64,000 nt of DNA from Boesenbergia rotunda (GCA_024364735.1 JAGFNQ010005233.1:1-64000), one strand, 5' to 3'. Positions 45,501 through 57,415 are shown, numbered from the stretch's first letter. Notes: generated by a model not told the origin, from the letters alone. Program-made: numbers and translations.

Positions 45501-47662
45501 GCTGAATGCGACCAGGCCTTTGAAGACTTGATCAGTCTGCCGGTATTAGCTAAACCTGAGGAAGGGGAACCATTGTATGTTTATTTATCTGCTACTGAGG
45601 GAGCTGTGAGTGTTGTGCTTGTAACCCAGAAGGAGACCGAGCAGCAACCGGTCTATTTCTTTGGGCACTTACTTAAGGAGGCCGAGTGTAGGTATACTAC
45701 ACTCGAGAAATTAGCTTATGTCCTCGTGTTGATGGCTCGGCGACTGCGACCATAATTTTTGGCTCATCCTATTTGAGTGTTGACCAATAGCACACTCGGG
45801 AAGGTGTTGATTAACCCTGAAATCTCAGGTCGGATGGTCAAATGGACAACTGAGCTGAGCGAATATGATATTCAATACCATCCCAGAACTACGATCAAAG
45901 CTCAGGCCTTGGCGGATTTCCTAAGTGAGCTCCATGCAGAGGAAGAAGAAGGAATATGGAAGATCTATGTAGATGGGTCAGCCACTCGGGCAGGGAGTGG
46001 CGTGGGAGTCTTGTTGGTCTCTCCTGACGGAAGCTCACTACACTTGGCTGTACGCCTAGAATATCTAGCTACTAACAATTAGGCAGAGTATGAAGCCCTC
46101 TTGGCAGGTCTGCAAGCGGCCAAACATGTGGGTGCCACTCGGGTCATCATGCACTCGGACTCCCAGCTGGTGGCTCGGTAGATGACCGGATAGTTCGAAG
46201 TCAACGATGAAAAGTTACAAGCTTATGTGGAGGCTTACAAGCAATTGCAAGCAGAGTTTCAAGAAGTTCAGATCTTACAAATCCCTCGAGGAGATAATGG
46301 CAAAGCTGATGAACTGGCTAGGTTAGCCAGTTCGGTCCATCCCTGGGTCTTCCGTAGACCGTCACCTCAAGTCATACTGGTAGCCCAGGTCGAGAGGGAA
46401 GCAGAAACAGAAATAGAAGGGGATTGGAGAGCTCCATTAATCGCCTATCTGAAAGAAGGAACTCTCCCAAACGGTCCCGAGCAGGCCAGGATACTGAAGA
46501 TAAGAGCGGCCAGGTTCACTCTGATAGGAGACTCTTTATACAAGCGAGGGTTCGCTCAACCATTACTCAGATGCTTGGGAGAAGAAGAGGCAGATTATGT
46601 GCTCAGAGAAGTACATTTGGGATCCTGTGGGAATCACTCGGGAGGTCGGTCCATGGCTCGGAAAGTCTTGCTAGCTGGTTATTTTTGGCCCACCTTACAG
46701 AAAGATGCTCAGAAGCTAGTCCTCTCTTGCCTTTCTTGCCAGAAGTATCAAAATCTATCACACCGACCGGTCGAGATGCTACGAACGTCCACTGTATCAT
46801 GTCCTTTTGATCAGTGGGGCTTGGATATAGTTGGGTTTTTCCCCAGGGCAGCTGGTCAAAAGAAATTCCTGTTGGTGGCGGTAGACTACTTCTCCAAGTG
46901 GATCGAAGCAGAAGCCCTGACTCAGATCACCGAGCAAGCGGTGAAAAAATTCCTTTGGCAGAACATCCTCTGTCGATATGGCATACCCCACAAATTGGTA
47001 TCAGACAATGGTCAGCAGTTTCAAGGTCAGGTGATCAGAGAGTGGTGCAAGGAATTTGGAATCAAACAAGCCTTTACTTCAGTGGCATATCCCCAGAGTA
47101 ATGGCCAGGCTGAGGTAGCTAACAGAGAGATCCTAAAGGGCTCAGAGCCAAGTTAGACCAGGTCGGCGGGTCCTGGGTGGACGAGCTACCTGGTGTTCTG
47201 TGGGCTCTTCGGACCACCCCCAAAGAAGGGTCAGGATGCACTCCGTTCCAACTAGTATACGGTAGTGAAGCTGTGGTCCCCCTGGAGGTCGGATGTGAAT
47301 CTGACAGGAGACATCTGTACGGGGAAGACAATGCAGAGAAAAGACGGGCAGAGCTAGATCTGATTGAGGAGGTCCGAGCCAAGGCTGCAGTACGCATGAT
47401 CGCCTACCAACAACGAATGCGACGCCAATACAACCAGAAGGTTATACCCCGCAGTTTCCAAGTAGGGGACAAGGTATGGAAAAGAATCAAGCTAGTTGGG
47501 GAAGTAGGCAAGCTGGAGCCTCAATGGAGTGGCCCTTTCCAGGTAGTCGAAGCGCTGGGATCAGGAGCTTACTATCTACAAGACGCTCAGGGAAAACGGC
47601 TCAGAAGACCCTGGAGTGCAATGCACCTAAGATTGTACCGTGAGGAGAGTAGAGAGAAATGA
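42524..47662 (+). pseudogene. Gag-pol pseudogene of Tat element G2
   Basis: Domain order equals G1: gag from MSDSNRMTV (42524) with the CSFHNSHTHDLQDC knuckle variant near 43549; protease with DSGSS at 44035; reverse transcriptase with YVDD at 45153-45164; RNase H; archaeal-type RNase H (YVDGSATRAGSGVG near 45967); integrase with HHCC finger near 46615-46740 and SDNGQQFQG near 47000; chromodomain-less C-terminus ending HLRLYREE. Stops occur at 43777, 44107, 44628, 45423, 46080, 46179 and 46191, most of them C-to-T changes relative to G1. Frameshifts lie near 42950, 44530 and 47145, and about 24 bases of RNase H are missing near 45525. It is dead as a coding unit. Confidence 0.88.
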
Positions 47663-47725
47663 TTCTTATAACTGTACTCAGAAAAAACGATAACAAAAAC
47701 TCTAACTCTCCAAAAGACAATTAAA

Positions 47726-50704
47726 GCAAGTTATAAGTGGGCTTGCTCACACGCACCCACCGGACTCGGCGCCGATCGGGCGTGGCGTTCCACGTTCGGT
47801 CGGGCCCAGTCGGGCGTGGCGATCCACGCTTGGTCAGGATAAGTAGGACGGTGTCCAGACTCTTGCTAAGGCAAGTTATAAATGGGCTCGATCTCAGGCA
47901 CCCACCGGACTCGGCGCCGATCGGGCGTGGCGTTCCACGTTCGGTCGGGCCCGGTCGGGCATGGCGATCCACGCTTGGTCAGGGTAAGTCGTGTTAGTGA
48001 TATGAGAGAAGTGTCCTAAGGCAATCGCCTTATGATTGTAAACATTTATTTTAATAAATGATAATTCACTATTTGAGTATACATGTTAGTGTATTTGATT
48101 GGGATCTTAAACTCATCTACTGAATGTCCGCAATACAATTCACAGCATAAGAGAATTTGTGATGGGATCACAACTAGTGATTATCTCTACATGTGCAATT
48201 GTGAAGTATTGAAAATATCCCTAGTCGATGAATTGATAAAAACGGACACTATCAATTCTGTTGAGACTAGCATGGGTTATTCTCTAATCAGCAGATTCTC
48301 ACTGGCTGGTGACATTGGGATGTCCGGAGATAAACATGGATGCTAGTTAAGGGAACTAGTTCATTGGAGTGACTAGCTGTAAAACTTCATATGGAATCTA
48401 TATATAGAAATGTCAATGAAGTTCTTACTGCGGCTTAAGTGCGATATTCCTTTGACTTGCGGTGTTCAAGTCATCTTGGTCATGAAGACTTATACTTTAA
48501 CATCTTAAGCAAGCATCTCCAAGGAGGTGTGGACCCAGGATGATTGGGTATAAGCCGAAGTGCCCGAAGATGTTTGAACAGCCTACAAAGGATTCACCAC
48601 TCCTTGCGAGGAGATGTATACCCAGGCCTATCGTCGGATTGTTACTCAAAGCCTCTGGCCAGAGCATATCATGTTTAGAGTCCGAGTCTCTAAAATACAT
48701 GAGAGTAATTAGAAATCCAAAGGACGAGAAAGATACTACTTGGGCTAGGTGTGACGTAGTCAGTCTAGTGGGGACTGACACAAACAGACCATGTCCTGAA
48801 CCAAGTGGGTATAAGATGGTGAAGGGAATGGGGCACGATTCATTAGAGCTGATGAAGGGTTTCGGAATTACTTCTGAGGTCAAACCGTTGATCTTTCGAT
48901 TAATTGGGGGTCATGATGTACTACTAGGTGTCACTCATGACCGTTCTATAATTGGTTAATTATAGACGACCAACATAAATCGAAAGCCTATTTAGTCACA
49001 CGCACTACGAGAAATCCGAGAGATTTAAAACGAGTTGAAAATTGGATTTTCCAATCAAGAGAAATAAGTCGAATCTGAGTTAATTAGAGGCGCAACGGAA
49101 ACTTAAAATGGCTAAGTCTTTTGAAGGCTTATTGGGCGAATTAAATGAGTTTAATTCGCGATCGGTTCGGCTCGGTTTGGCTAGCCAAAGAGGGTGTTAA
49201 CTCCCTTTGGTTTGGCCGGCCACAACAAGGGGAAGAAACCAATTTATTTGGTTTAATTAATAAAATAAATCTAGCGCGATTTGTTTTATAAATTATGAAT
49301 AAATAAATTTGTATAAAGAAATTTATATAAATAAATTTATAGAAATTTATTCTTTTTATGGAAATTAAAATGATCCATGGAATGGTTTATTTTTATTTTA
49401 TAAAATCAATTATGAATTGATTTTTTCATAATAAGAAAGTTTATAAATTTCTTGTAAAATTTATTCCATAAAAGGAGAGATGTTATATAAATAAATTTAT
49501 AGAAATTTATTCTTTTTTATGGAAATTAAAATGATCCATGGAATGGTTTATTTTAATTTTATAAAATCAATTATGAATTGATTTTTCCATAATAAGAAAG
49601 TTTATAAATTTCTTATAAAAATTTATTCCATAATAAAAGGAGAAGAAATATTTATTTTATTATAAAGTTAGTTATAATAAAACTTGGCTTAAACGGAATA
49701 ATTAATAAGAGAATTTATAGGATAAATTTTTTATGAAAAATTCCGTTAAAGAGGAGACTTGGCAAGGGAGAAGCAACTATATAAAGGAAGCAAAGGCAAG
49801 CCCTTAATTCCAATCAATTAATCAAGAGATTGTTGCTCTCTCTCTCTCTCTACACACCTCTCTCTCTCTAGGGCCGGCTCTTTCTCTCTCCTCCCCTAGG
49901 GCCGGCGCAACTCCCAAGGTGGGCGTGAGCTACTTCCACCAAGAAGACCCCGAAGAAGAAGAAGCGGATCGCGTCTCCTTCCTTTCCTTCCCGGAATTTG
50001 GATTCCGATTCTTGGTGGTTAGTTTCCTATTTTTCTCTCTTGATCTTCTAGTTGTGCCTTTAGAGAATCTAGTAGTTCTTGTCGGCACAAAACTCGTGGC
50101 TTTGCGAAGTCATCCCGAAGAGAACTCGGCGTGGACGCGAATAGAGGCGGAGCTTCCAAGGGACGCTACGGTTGGATCTCGTCCCTTACTTCGAGTTACG
50201 CGAGGTATTAAGTAAATTAGTTTACTTTTCCGCAAAGTTTTAATTTATGATCATGTCAACGCATCATAAGGTTGCATGCTAGATACGTGGTTAAAGTAAT
50301 TTGAGAAATTATTTTATGCTAATTCTTCCGCTGCACGTAAAAATTTTAGAATTTTACGAACCCGTATCTTTGTCAACATACACCCGGTCCCAACAAGTCG
50401 GACGGTGCCCAGACTCTTGCTAAGGCAAGTTATAAGTGGGCTTACTCTCACACACCCACCGGACTCGGCGTCGATCGGGCGTGGCGTTCCACGTTCGGTC
50501 GGGCCCGGTCGGGCGTGGCGATCCACGCTTGGTCAGGGTAAGTCGGATGGTGTCCAGACTCTTGCTAAGGCAAGTTATAAGTGGGCTTGTTCCCACGCAC
50601 CCACCGAACCCGGTGCCGATCGGGCGTGGCGTTTCACGTTCGGTCGGGCGTGACGATCCACGTTCGGTCAGGGTAAGTCGGACGGTATTCAGACTCTTGC
50701 TTAA
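47726..50704 (+). repeat. Four 145-bp tandem repeats of G2, interrupted by a solo LTR
   Basis: Units start at 47726, 47871, 50425 and 50570. The second is cut at 47991 and its remainder continues at 50397, so a 2405-base LTR landed inside the array. The last unit lacks about 17 bases. Sequence and unit length match the G1 array, so the repeats existed in the common ancestor. Confidence 0.92.
47992..50396 (+). mobile_element. Solo LTR, 2405 bp, copia-like, perfect target duplication
   Basis: It starts TGTTAGTGATATGAG and ends CCGGTCCCAACA. AGTCG flanks both sides (47987-47991 and 50397-50401). A TATA box TATATAAA lies at 49778-49785, followed by a CT-rich leader, which sets plus orientation. 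An imperfect tandem duplication of about 180 bases (TTTATAGAAATTTATTCTTT through TTATTCCATAA) covers 49316-49635. No interior genes are present. The start resembles the copia LTR family at 33998 (TGTTAGTGA), so a copia origin is likely but not shown. Confidence 0.88.
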
Positions 50705-51336
50705 GGGAAATACGAATTAACACATTTCTGTAATCTTCACTGCCAGGGCGTGGCTCCCCACGTTCTGAGAGACAATTGGGATAGTAGGTCAGCTTGATAA
50801 AGCTGAACTGGTCGAACCAAAGCACACAAGCTAACTCGGCTTCGCTAATAAGGTTAACTCGCTGGAAACAAGATAGAACGCTAAGTCAGGGTATCAACCC
50901 GACTGAACAATATGCCCGAACCCGGGTAACAGCCTGACTGAAGACTGAGAGCTCAAATACACTGAGCGTCTGACACTTAGAAAAATTTTCTGCTTGGCTT
51001 ACGAAATCGAACTAAGGGGAACTGTATGAACGTCCTAAACAGTCAACGCTTAATGAAAATTCGCGGTGTAGTTCAAATGTCGGCCCTTGCAGAATAGGTT
51101 GGGCGCACTGAGTGGACGATACTCAACAAAAATCTTAAGCATAGTAAACGAGCAAGTGCGAGGTTAAAGCCTGCAAAGCAAGGGCACAACCAGTTAAGGT
51201 AACTAAGAAAAGGCCCGGGGCCATTACAAAATTAAGCCCTAAGGGCCAAGTCAGCCTAAAATATCACAGAACATCACAAGTTTTCTAAGGCCCAACGGCC
51301 AAGTCGTTGCAAAACAACAGAAGGAGAAAACCTAAT
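50705..51336. other. G2 spacer between tandem repeats and antisense gene
   Basis: There is no gene. It aligns with G1 27886-28549. The antisense gene's terminator or polyadenylation region should lie here. Confidence 0.6.
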
Positions 51337-53749
51337 CTAAGAAAACGGGGGGAAGGCGTCTTCGGGAATGGACGCTTTGATCCGCGTCGGCTTCACTGCA
51401 TTGGGGGGAAGGTCCGCGGGAAGGTGGCCGGCTTCAGTCAGCTGCAGGATGGCGCCCTTCACGCCGTACAGGATCATGCCACCGGTCCGTTCAGCCACTT
51501 GGTCCAAGAAGGGGTCCGACTGAATGTAGGTCAGTCGGGCTGCTTCAATCCGAGCGGACTCGCCCGACTTATAGTCCTCCAACTCCTTCTTGAGCCGAGC
51601 AAGCTCAGTATCCTTCCCAGCAAGCTCGGTATCCTTCCCCCGGAGGGTGGTCTCCCGAGCAGCCAGCTGTGCCTCCTTGTTCACTAGTTGAGCTTCCAAA
51701 CCTTGAAAGGCCTCTTGTTGGGCGGCCAGCTCCGTCTCTTTGTTCTTCAGAGCGAGTTGAGTCTAGTGATGAGCAGCATCCGACTCCTTCAATTTTCGTT
51801 GAAGCCCCTTGGCGTCTGCTGTTTTCTTGTCCAGGTCAGAATGGGCTCGGATGTTCCGGGTCTTGAGGATCTTATTCTCGCCCTTCAAATGAGCCACCTG
51901 GTTAGATAGGCGCTCCGACTCCACAACAGACTGAGCCAACAACCGTTGCTCTTCTTCCGAGCAGACCTCCAACTCTGATATACGCAACCTCAGCGCAGTT
52001 ATTTCTGAACGAAGCTGGTCTAGCCCCTCGTCGCCCGGAGGAAGGGTGCATTGCGCCACTTTAGCCTCCAGGTCTCTTACTCTTCTTTCGGCCGCTCGGC
52101 GCTCCCTAGTGTTGGTGACCAGCGCCTGGCTAACTGTATGGCTCAACGCCCAGTGCTGCAAAATGACATGAAGGGCATAAGGATAAGTATAACTAACCGA
52201 ATGACGGGAGAAGGCACCTGAGTCATTCCCATGAAGAAGTGGTCGGCCAAGCTGACAGGATCCATCGCGAAAGACGCCGTCCATCCTTCCTCCCGGCCAG
52301 AGACCAACATGCCATGCAGATTAAGTGGCTGGGGCTGGACTGTCGGAGTTAGAATAGTAGCTGAAGGCACCTGAACGTCAACAACCGACCTCGGAGGGGA
52401 ATGCATGGATAGAAGAGCTTCTACGGCGTCAATGTTTGCAGTGCTCATCTGAGGGACCTGCAGACACGACGCGGTCCCCGAGGTTGACACATCGGGTGGC
52501 ATTATTATGGAGGTAGGAGTTCGGGCTCCCGAGCGGGGTGTTGACTGGGTCGGACCCCGAGTGGCAGGTCGGGGAACAGCTGAAACAGGAGTTGAGCCCG
52601 GGGCCGGAACCCGAGGGTTGGGCATAGCTCAATCGGGTCGAGAAGGCGCTGCGACCTGACCCCCCCGAGGTCGGTGCTGGAGGTGAAGGCGTACCCAAGT
52701 GGAGGACCAGCCGGCGGCGCTTTCGGACCAAGCTAGTAGAAGCTGCCTGGTCCGTTTCCTCTTCTTCTTCCTCTGCCTGGGTGGATGCCCCCTCACCCGC
52801 TACCCGAGTCGTTGCTCCCGAATCCCCAGTCGGGAGACTCTCTCCTGGGTCGTTTGCTGCAGTTTTTGGCAGCTCGGGATCTAAGGCAATGTTTACTGGT
52901 GGTACCGCCCGAGCAACCGCTAGCTGGGCGGCCAGAGCCTCCATGGTTTTTTCCTCCCGCTCCAATACGTCATCAACCCTAGCGCTATACATGACTTCGA
53001 CTGCACAAAGGAAAAAGTTTTAGTTAGCATTAACAAACTTACAAATCGAATAGAGACGTACCGAGGGTGCCGGGTAGCTCCGCCGAGACTTGGCTCAGCC
53101 AAAAGAGATACAACATACCCTCGATCAGTAGCTTGCCCGCGTGGTATCGGGCTCCCTCGAGCTTGGAGAAGGCAGACCGGTAGCCCGGATCTGAACGAAG
53201 ATTCTTGGGCAGTTGAGGGTGATCGGGCAGGTTCTCTACCCACGCAGTAGGCCAGTTCGGTCGGGGGATGGATTGGATATAGAAAAAGTGAGATTTCCAG
53301 CCCTTATTGGATGAAGGGGCCTTCTCTAAGAAGGCCGAGTTAATGCGAGCTTGGAAGTAGAAATTCCCGGGTTCTTGTTTCTTGAGATAGTAGAAGTAGT
53401 GAAACACCCGAGGTTCCAGAGGGATTTGATGGGCAGTGAAGATGATCACGGTGCCACACAAGATTCGGATCGAGTTGGGGGCCAATTGAGACAAGGAAAC
53501 CTGGAAGTAGCGACAGATCTCGCGAAAGAAAGGATGTAGGGGAAAGCGCAGGTCGGCCAACAGTTGATCAGAGAAGACGGTGAAATAACTTAAGGGGGGC
53601 TCGTGTGGCAGACCTCGACGGTCGGGAAGAGCCATTGCGTGGTCTTCGGGGATTAGGTAATCTATACGTAAGGTTTCTAGCTGACCTAAGGTTAGTGAAG
53701 AACGGGTAGTTAAATACCATGGCTCGGGGGGCGCAGATGATTCGGCCAT
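51337..53749 (-). pseudogene. Antisense, three-exon extra gene of Tat element G2 (PF04195-type domain plus coiled coil)
   Basis: Exon 1 (53749-53062) starts MAESSAPPEP and carries the block LLADLRFPLHPFFREICRYF and SQLAPNSIRIL, typical of the Pfam 'putative gypsy type transposon' domain (PF04195). Intron 1 (53061-53001, 61 bases) has GTACGT and TTTGTGCAG ends; splicing keeps the frame into VEVMYSARVDDVLEREE. Exon 2 (53000-52218) is an acidic, proline/serine-rich linker with KRRRL. Intron 2 (52217-52156, 62 bases) again has GT and AG ends and is matched in position and length in G1. Exon 3 (52155-51337) is a long coiled coil ending with TERTGGMILYGVKGAI and PEDAFPPFS. Defects are a G-run shift near 52660, TGA near 52628 and TAG near 51765. 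Extra antisense ORFs are known in Tat elements; their function is not established. A start further upstream in frame (53827) is possible. Confidence 0.8.
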
Positions 53750-53925
53750 CAAAACCAAGTCGGAAAAGGCACAACAAAGGCTCGGCAATGGAAAGGAGTA
53801 CCTAAAATTGAAGTTCGTCGGAAACACTATTCACCGGAATCAAAAAGGTCGGGGTGGCGGAGATCGGACAAAAGTCAGAGAGAAGGCGAAGGTCGGGATA
53901 AAAAGGGGTAAAATGAGGAGTTGAG

Positions 53926-53935
53926 CCTATTTATA
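53926..53935 (-). promoter_or_regulatory. Antisense TATA box upstream of the extra gene
   Basis: The minus strand reads GGTATAAATAGGCTC, a near-ideal plant TATA box, about 180 bases before the ATG at 53749. It lies outside the LTR, between the antisense gene and the 3' LTR, so the gene has a promoter independent of the LTR. This is predicted from sequence only. Confidence 0.65.
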
Positions 53936-54271
53936 CCACAGGTAAAACCAGGAGGGTCGTCCGATGGAGGAAAGGAAAATGGCGGGGCGGACTCCTCGCC
54001 GTCCGATCTCTGCCATTTCCCAGACCTCGAAGCTTCGCTCGCACGTCGCACGAACCACGCCAGTGACGCTTCGTTACCAGAGACCTCCAATAGGGAAATG
54101 ACACGTGGCCTTGCATTAATGGGGATTTGATGGAGGATACGACATTTAAAGAAGAAGATTAACCGTACGATGTGATGCGCGGGAAGGCGAGAAAGAGGTA
54201 TGCCGACCGAGCAGGGAGCCTAGTCACTCGGACTGAACTCCTCCTTCGACTAGACTTGAGAGGAAGGCTTG

Positions 54272-55052
54272 TGATCCGGGTGAATGATTTCTTAGAAGGA
54301 TCAAGGGCTCGGTCGGATTCGATTGCCGCTCTAAACCTGTAGTAAATAGGCCGAGCCAAGGGTCACCCGAGGTCTGGCACTCGGGGTCAGGCATTCGAGG
54401 TCGGTAGGTCGGACACTCAGGGTCGGCAGCCTGAGGTCGGGCATTCGAGGTCGGTCACCCGAGGTCGAGACACTCGAGGTCGGTCACCCGAGGTCGGACA
54501 CTCATGGTCGGCCACCTGAGGTCAGGCACTCAGGGTCGGTCACCCGAGGTCGGGCCCTCAGAGTCAGTTATCGAAGTCAGGCACTCGCGATCACGCTTGG
54601 ATGGTCGAACAATTATAGACTGCCCCTATCAATATTCAGATGATAACCCCCCCGGCATAATCATTGCCTGACATAGCCGCTAAGAATTAATGGGGAACAG
54701 AAGAGACAGCTTAGGCAGGGTGTCAGGCGGCTGCGGCGGTCTCACAACATTAATACGACTGTCACTATCACAATATATCAACTGATCCTCCCTTAATGAG
54801 ATTTGCCAGCCCTGACACAGCAGAGAGTTTCCTTTCCCCTATATAAACCCCCCTTTGGGCTTCGAGGAAGGGATTGCTGTCCATTTGCAACCACCCCACT
54901 GTTTTGTGAGTCTCATTCCGGTCCGAGCCGAGTGACTTGAAACGGGTTCCTATTTGAACTCAACCCCGACCCCCGAACTATAGCGGACCGGGTCGTCTTG
55001 ATCAGACTGAGTCATCCGAGTGAGAACCGATCTTCGCTTGTCGACAGGATCA
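54272..55052 (+). repeat. 3' LTR of G2
   Basis: It starts TGATCCGGG and ends GGATCA, 781 bases. U3 (54360-54600) contains CACCCGAGGTCGG-type units like the G1 LTR, not the 71-base array of the G2 5' LTR. A TATA box is at 54840-54847. GGGAT follows the end. Confidence 0.88.
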
Positions 55053-57415
55053 GGGATTGTTCTTTCTCCATCTCAATTTGGTAGCTGCCGTGGATGTTGG
55101 ATAATTTGGGATCTGTAGACGTTTGACAGAAAGCAGGTTTGTGGTGGATCCTTCGGCTGGACTTGGTTCCGAGCAGATACGAGCAAAGCTTTGGGTTGGC
55201 AATTGTCTAAAGTAAGGGATTTTGTTGTGATTCTGTTTTGGTCGTGAGTACGAGTAGGGTTTTGAAATAGGTTTGGATTTTGGTGTGGAAGTTTTCCTTT
55301 GTTCTTCCATACAGTAAGCTGGTGTATGATCAAGATCAGATTTTGTTGTGCTTTGGACCCTTGTTCTTGGTGTTGCCATGAGCCACCAAGGTAAAGGAAA
55401 GCTCTGTATTGGTTGGGTGTAGCTTAGCTAATGAATGAATTGTATCACATTTCCACTTGGATTAAAGCTGTGGGTTTAAGGTTTGACGATTTATGCTTGG
55501 TGTTTGACTTGGGCCTTGTTGCCGTGCGATACATTAATGGAGATTAGATTCTTGGGAAGATTAAATGTTCACTGTTAATCATGACTTGGAGCTTGAAGTA
55601 GTTTAGTCCTAGAATTGCATCCCGTGGGATTGCCTTTCCTTACATTAGTTGGATTAGGGTATGATAAAATGATTAAAGAACTAAATCTAAATTAAACCTT
55701 AATTTTGGCAACGTAGCTTAATTGGAAGTTAATCATTTAATTATGATAATTAAATGAAATATTATAATTAAAATAAATTCTAATTAATTAAGGTAGTCTG
55801 TTTAGCTATGTATCATATATTATTATATCTAAACACTATATATTTGATACAGGGCATTGACTTAGTTTATTGGTGCGGACACCAAGATGGAGATTCTTTT
55901 CACTTATGGACTTTTATTTGGAGGCGGTTACCTTTGATTTTATCTATGTAGATATTGTCAATTTTTTATACATGGTTTATTTTATGGCTAATAGTAGGAT
56001 TTATCTTATATCTGTTTTTGTTCATCGTACTTGATATTTGTTGCTTGACTTTTGAGATACTCAAAGTTTTTTTTCAATACCGTCTTAATATTTGATACTA
56101 TGATTCTATAGAGTACACACATGTGCACATGTATATAGGAATATTTGTATGTCATATTATACCTGACATATGTTGATACATTGCATTATTGCATACCTAG
56201 TAGCTTATTTATAAGTGATTCATATTTTCAGACCTGTTCATGTCTTATTGAGGTTTGATTGGTGGGTGTAGTACGTGTTAGTGTCATGCACCATCTTTGC
56301 ATTATTACAAAATTGGCGACCCTTGGCTCTCTTGTGGTTGAAACAGGTCATCAATCATATCAGGATCTGCACACACTGTTACTCATGGGTTAGTGATACT
56401 ATCAAGAGGGTATGTGCAATTGCCCTGTCAAGGCTCCGCTCTTCCACTCATGAATAGTGATTTCCACAATGTGATAGCAAACATGGATCCCTCATCTTTT
56501 CGATGATACAAGGAGATGAGAGTGGTGCTCCCCCATATGATTTGGGATAGGAGAGTGTCCTCCGTCAGCATCCTGTCCACTCAGTCACTCAGAAGCAATG
56601 ACGGCAGAGTGTGTATATTTGTCATTGTCCTACCTATTCGACCTCATCCATGACTGGTGACGATGGTTGATTGGCGTCAGAGGTGACCATGTCATTGCAT
56701 CATGTGCACGAATGCATGGATTGTATTTGTTTGTGTTTATTGCATTTTTTTGAGTTATGATTGCTACATTTGGATGATATGCACATACAGGAGTTATTTT
56801 GTTTGTATATGGTCTGGTGACCTTTCAGGTTCGAGGGTTTAAGGCCTTCATACTCCGTAGGTGGGGTTTGACATTGGTATGTACTTGCATGCAGTTTACA
56901 GTCATGTATTCTGAATTTTCTATGAGACTATATCTGCTTAGTTATGTACTGCTTTTGCATAACCTTTTTATAACCATTTATATCAATCTGTATATATATT
57001 CGTGGAGTCTACCTGGAGTCACAATCATTTGCTTGTTTTTCTTTTTACAAGATGACGCCGTCAGGAGAGCTCAGTAGTCAGTCCCTCTTACTTCATAGTG
57101 GTTTTATTTCACTACATATTTTCTTTTCGTTACAGTTTGGATGTACTTCCATTTATATATGTTTTATGGACTTTCACATTACGTGGATTTATGTATTTGT
57201 GCGTTGTTGGTCTGCTCGGAGGGCATTTTAGAGTTTAGTTTTGCAATGGTCATGATGGTACACTTTTTGTTAGTTGTGATGGATATTTATTTTCCTTTAT
57301 TTACTATATTGTTAGATAAGATATGTGTGGAGGTCATGGAAGTCATATTATGCATGTACAAAGATTTATATTGTCCGTCGTACAGGGGAGATGTTGTCCG
57401 ATTTTCATCGGATGC
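55053..57415 (+). mobile_element. Chromovirus-type LTR fragment, second copy
   Basis: It shares ordered landmarks with the long LTR at 9480-19896: CAGGGCATTGACT at 55850 (compare 11141), TTGGAGGCGGTTACC near 55918, CACCATCTTTGCATTATT near 56288, CTCAGTAGTCAGTCCCT near 57070, and GTCCGTCGTACAGGGGAGATG at 57373. Identity is low, so the copies are old or from different subfamilies. The left end is cut by the G2 LTR; the right end lacks the GGGGCGTGACA terminus. Open frames inside are not genes. Confidence 0.55.

Larger units (their letters stand above)
41236..55052 (+). mobile_element. Ty3/gypsy Tat-lineage retrotransposon G2 with mismatched LTRs
   Basis: The order is 5' LTR 41236-42478, primer site, gag-pol 42524-47662, 145-base repeats 47726-50704 (split by a solo LTR), antisense gene 51337-53749, 3' LTR 54272-55052. 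The left flank GAAAG and right flank GGGAT do not match, and the two LTRs differ in length (1243 and 781) and in repeat content. It therefore looks like a recombinant between two related elements. All coding parts are broken. Confidence 0.85.
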
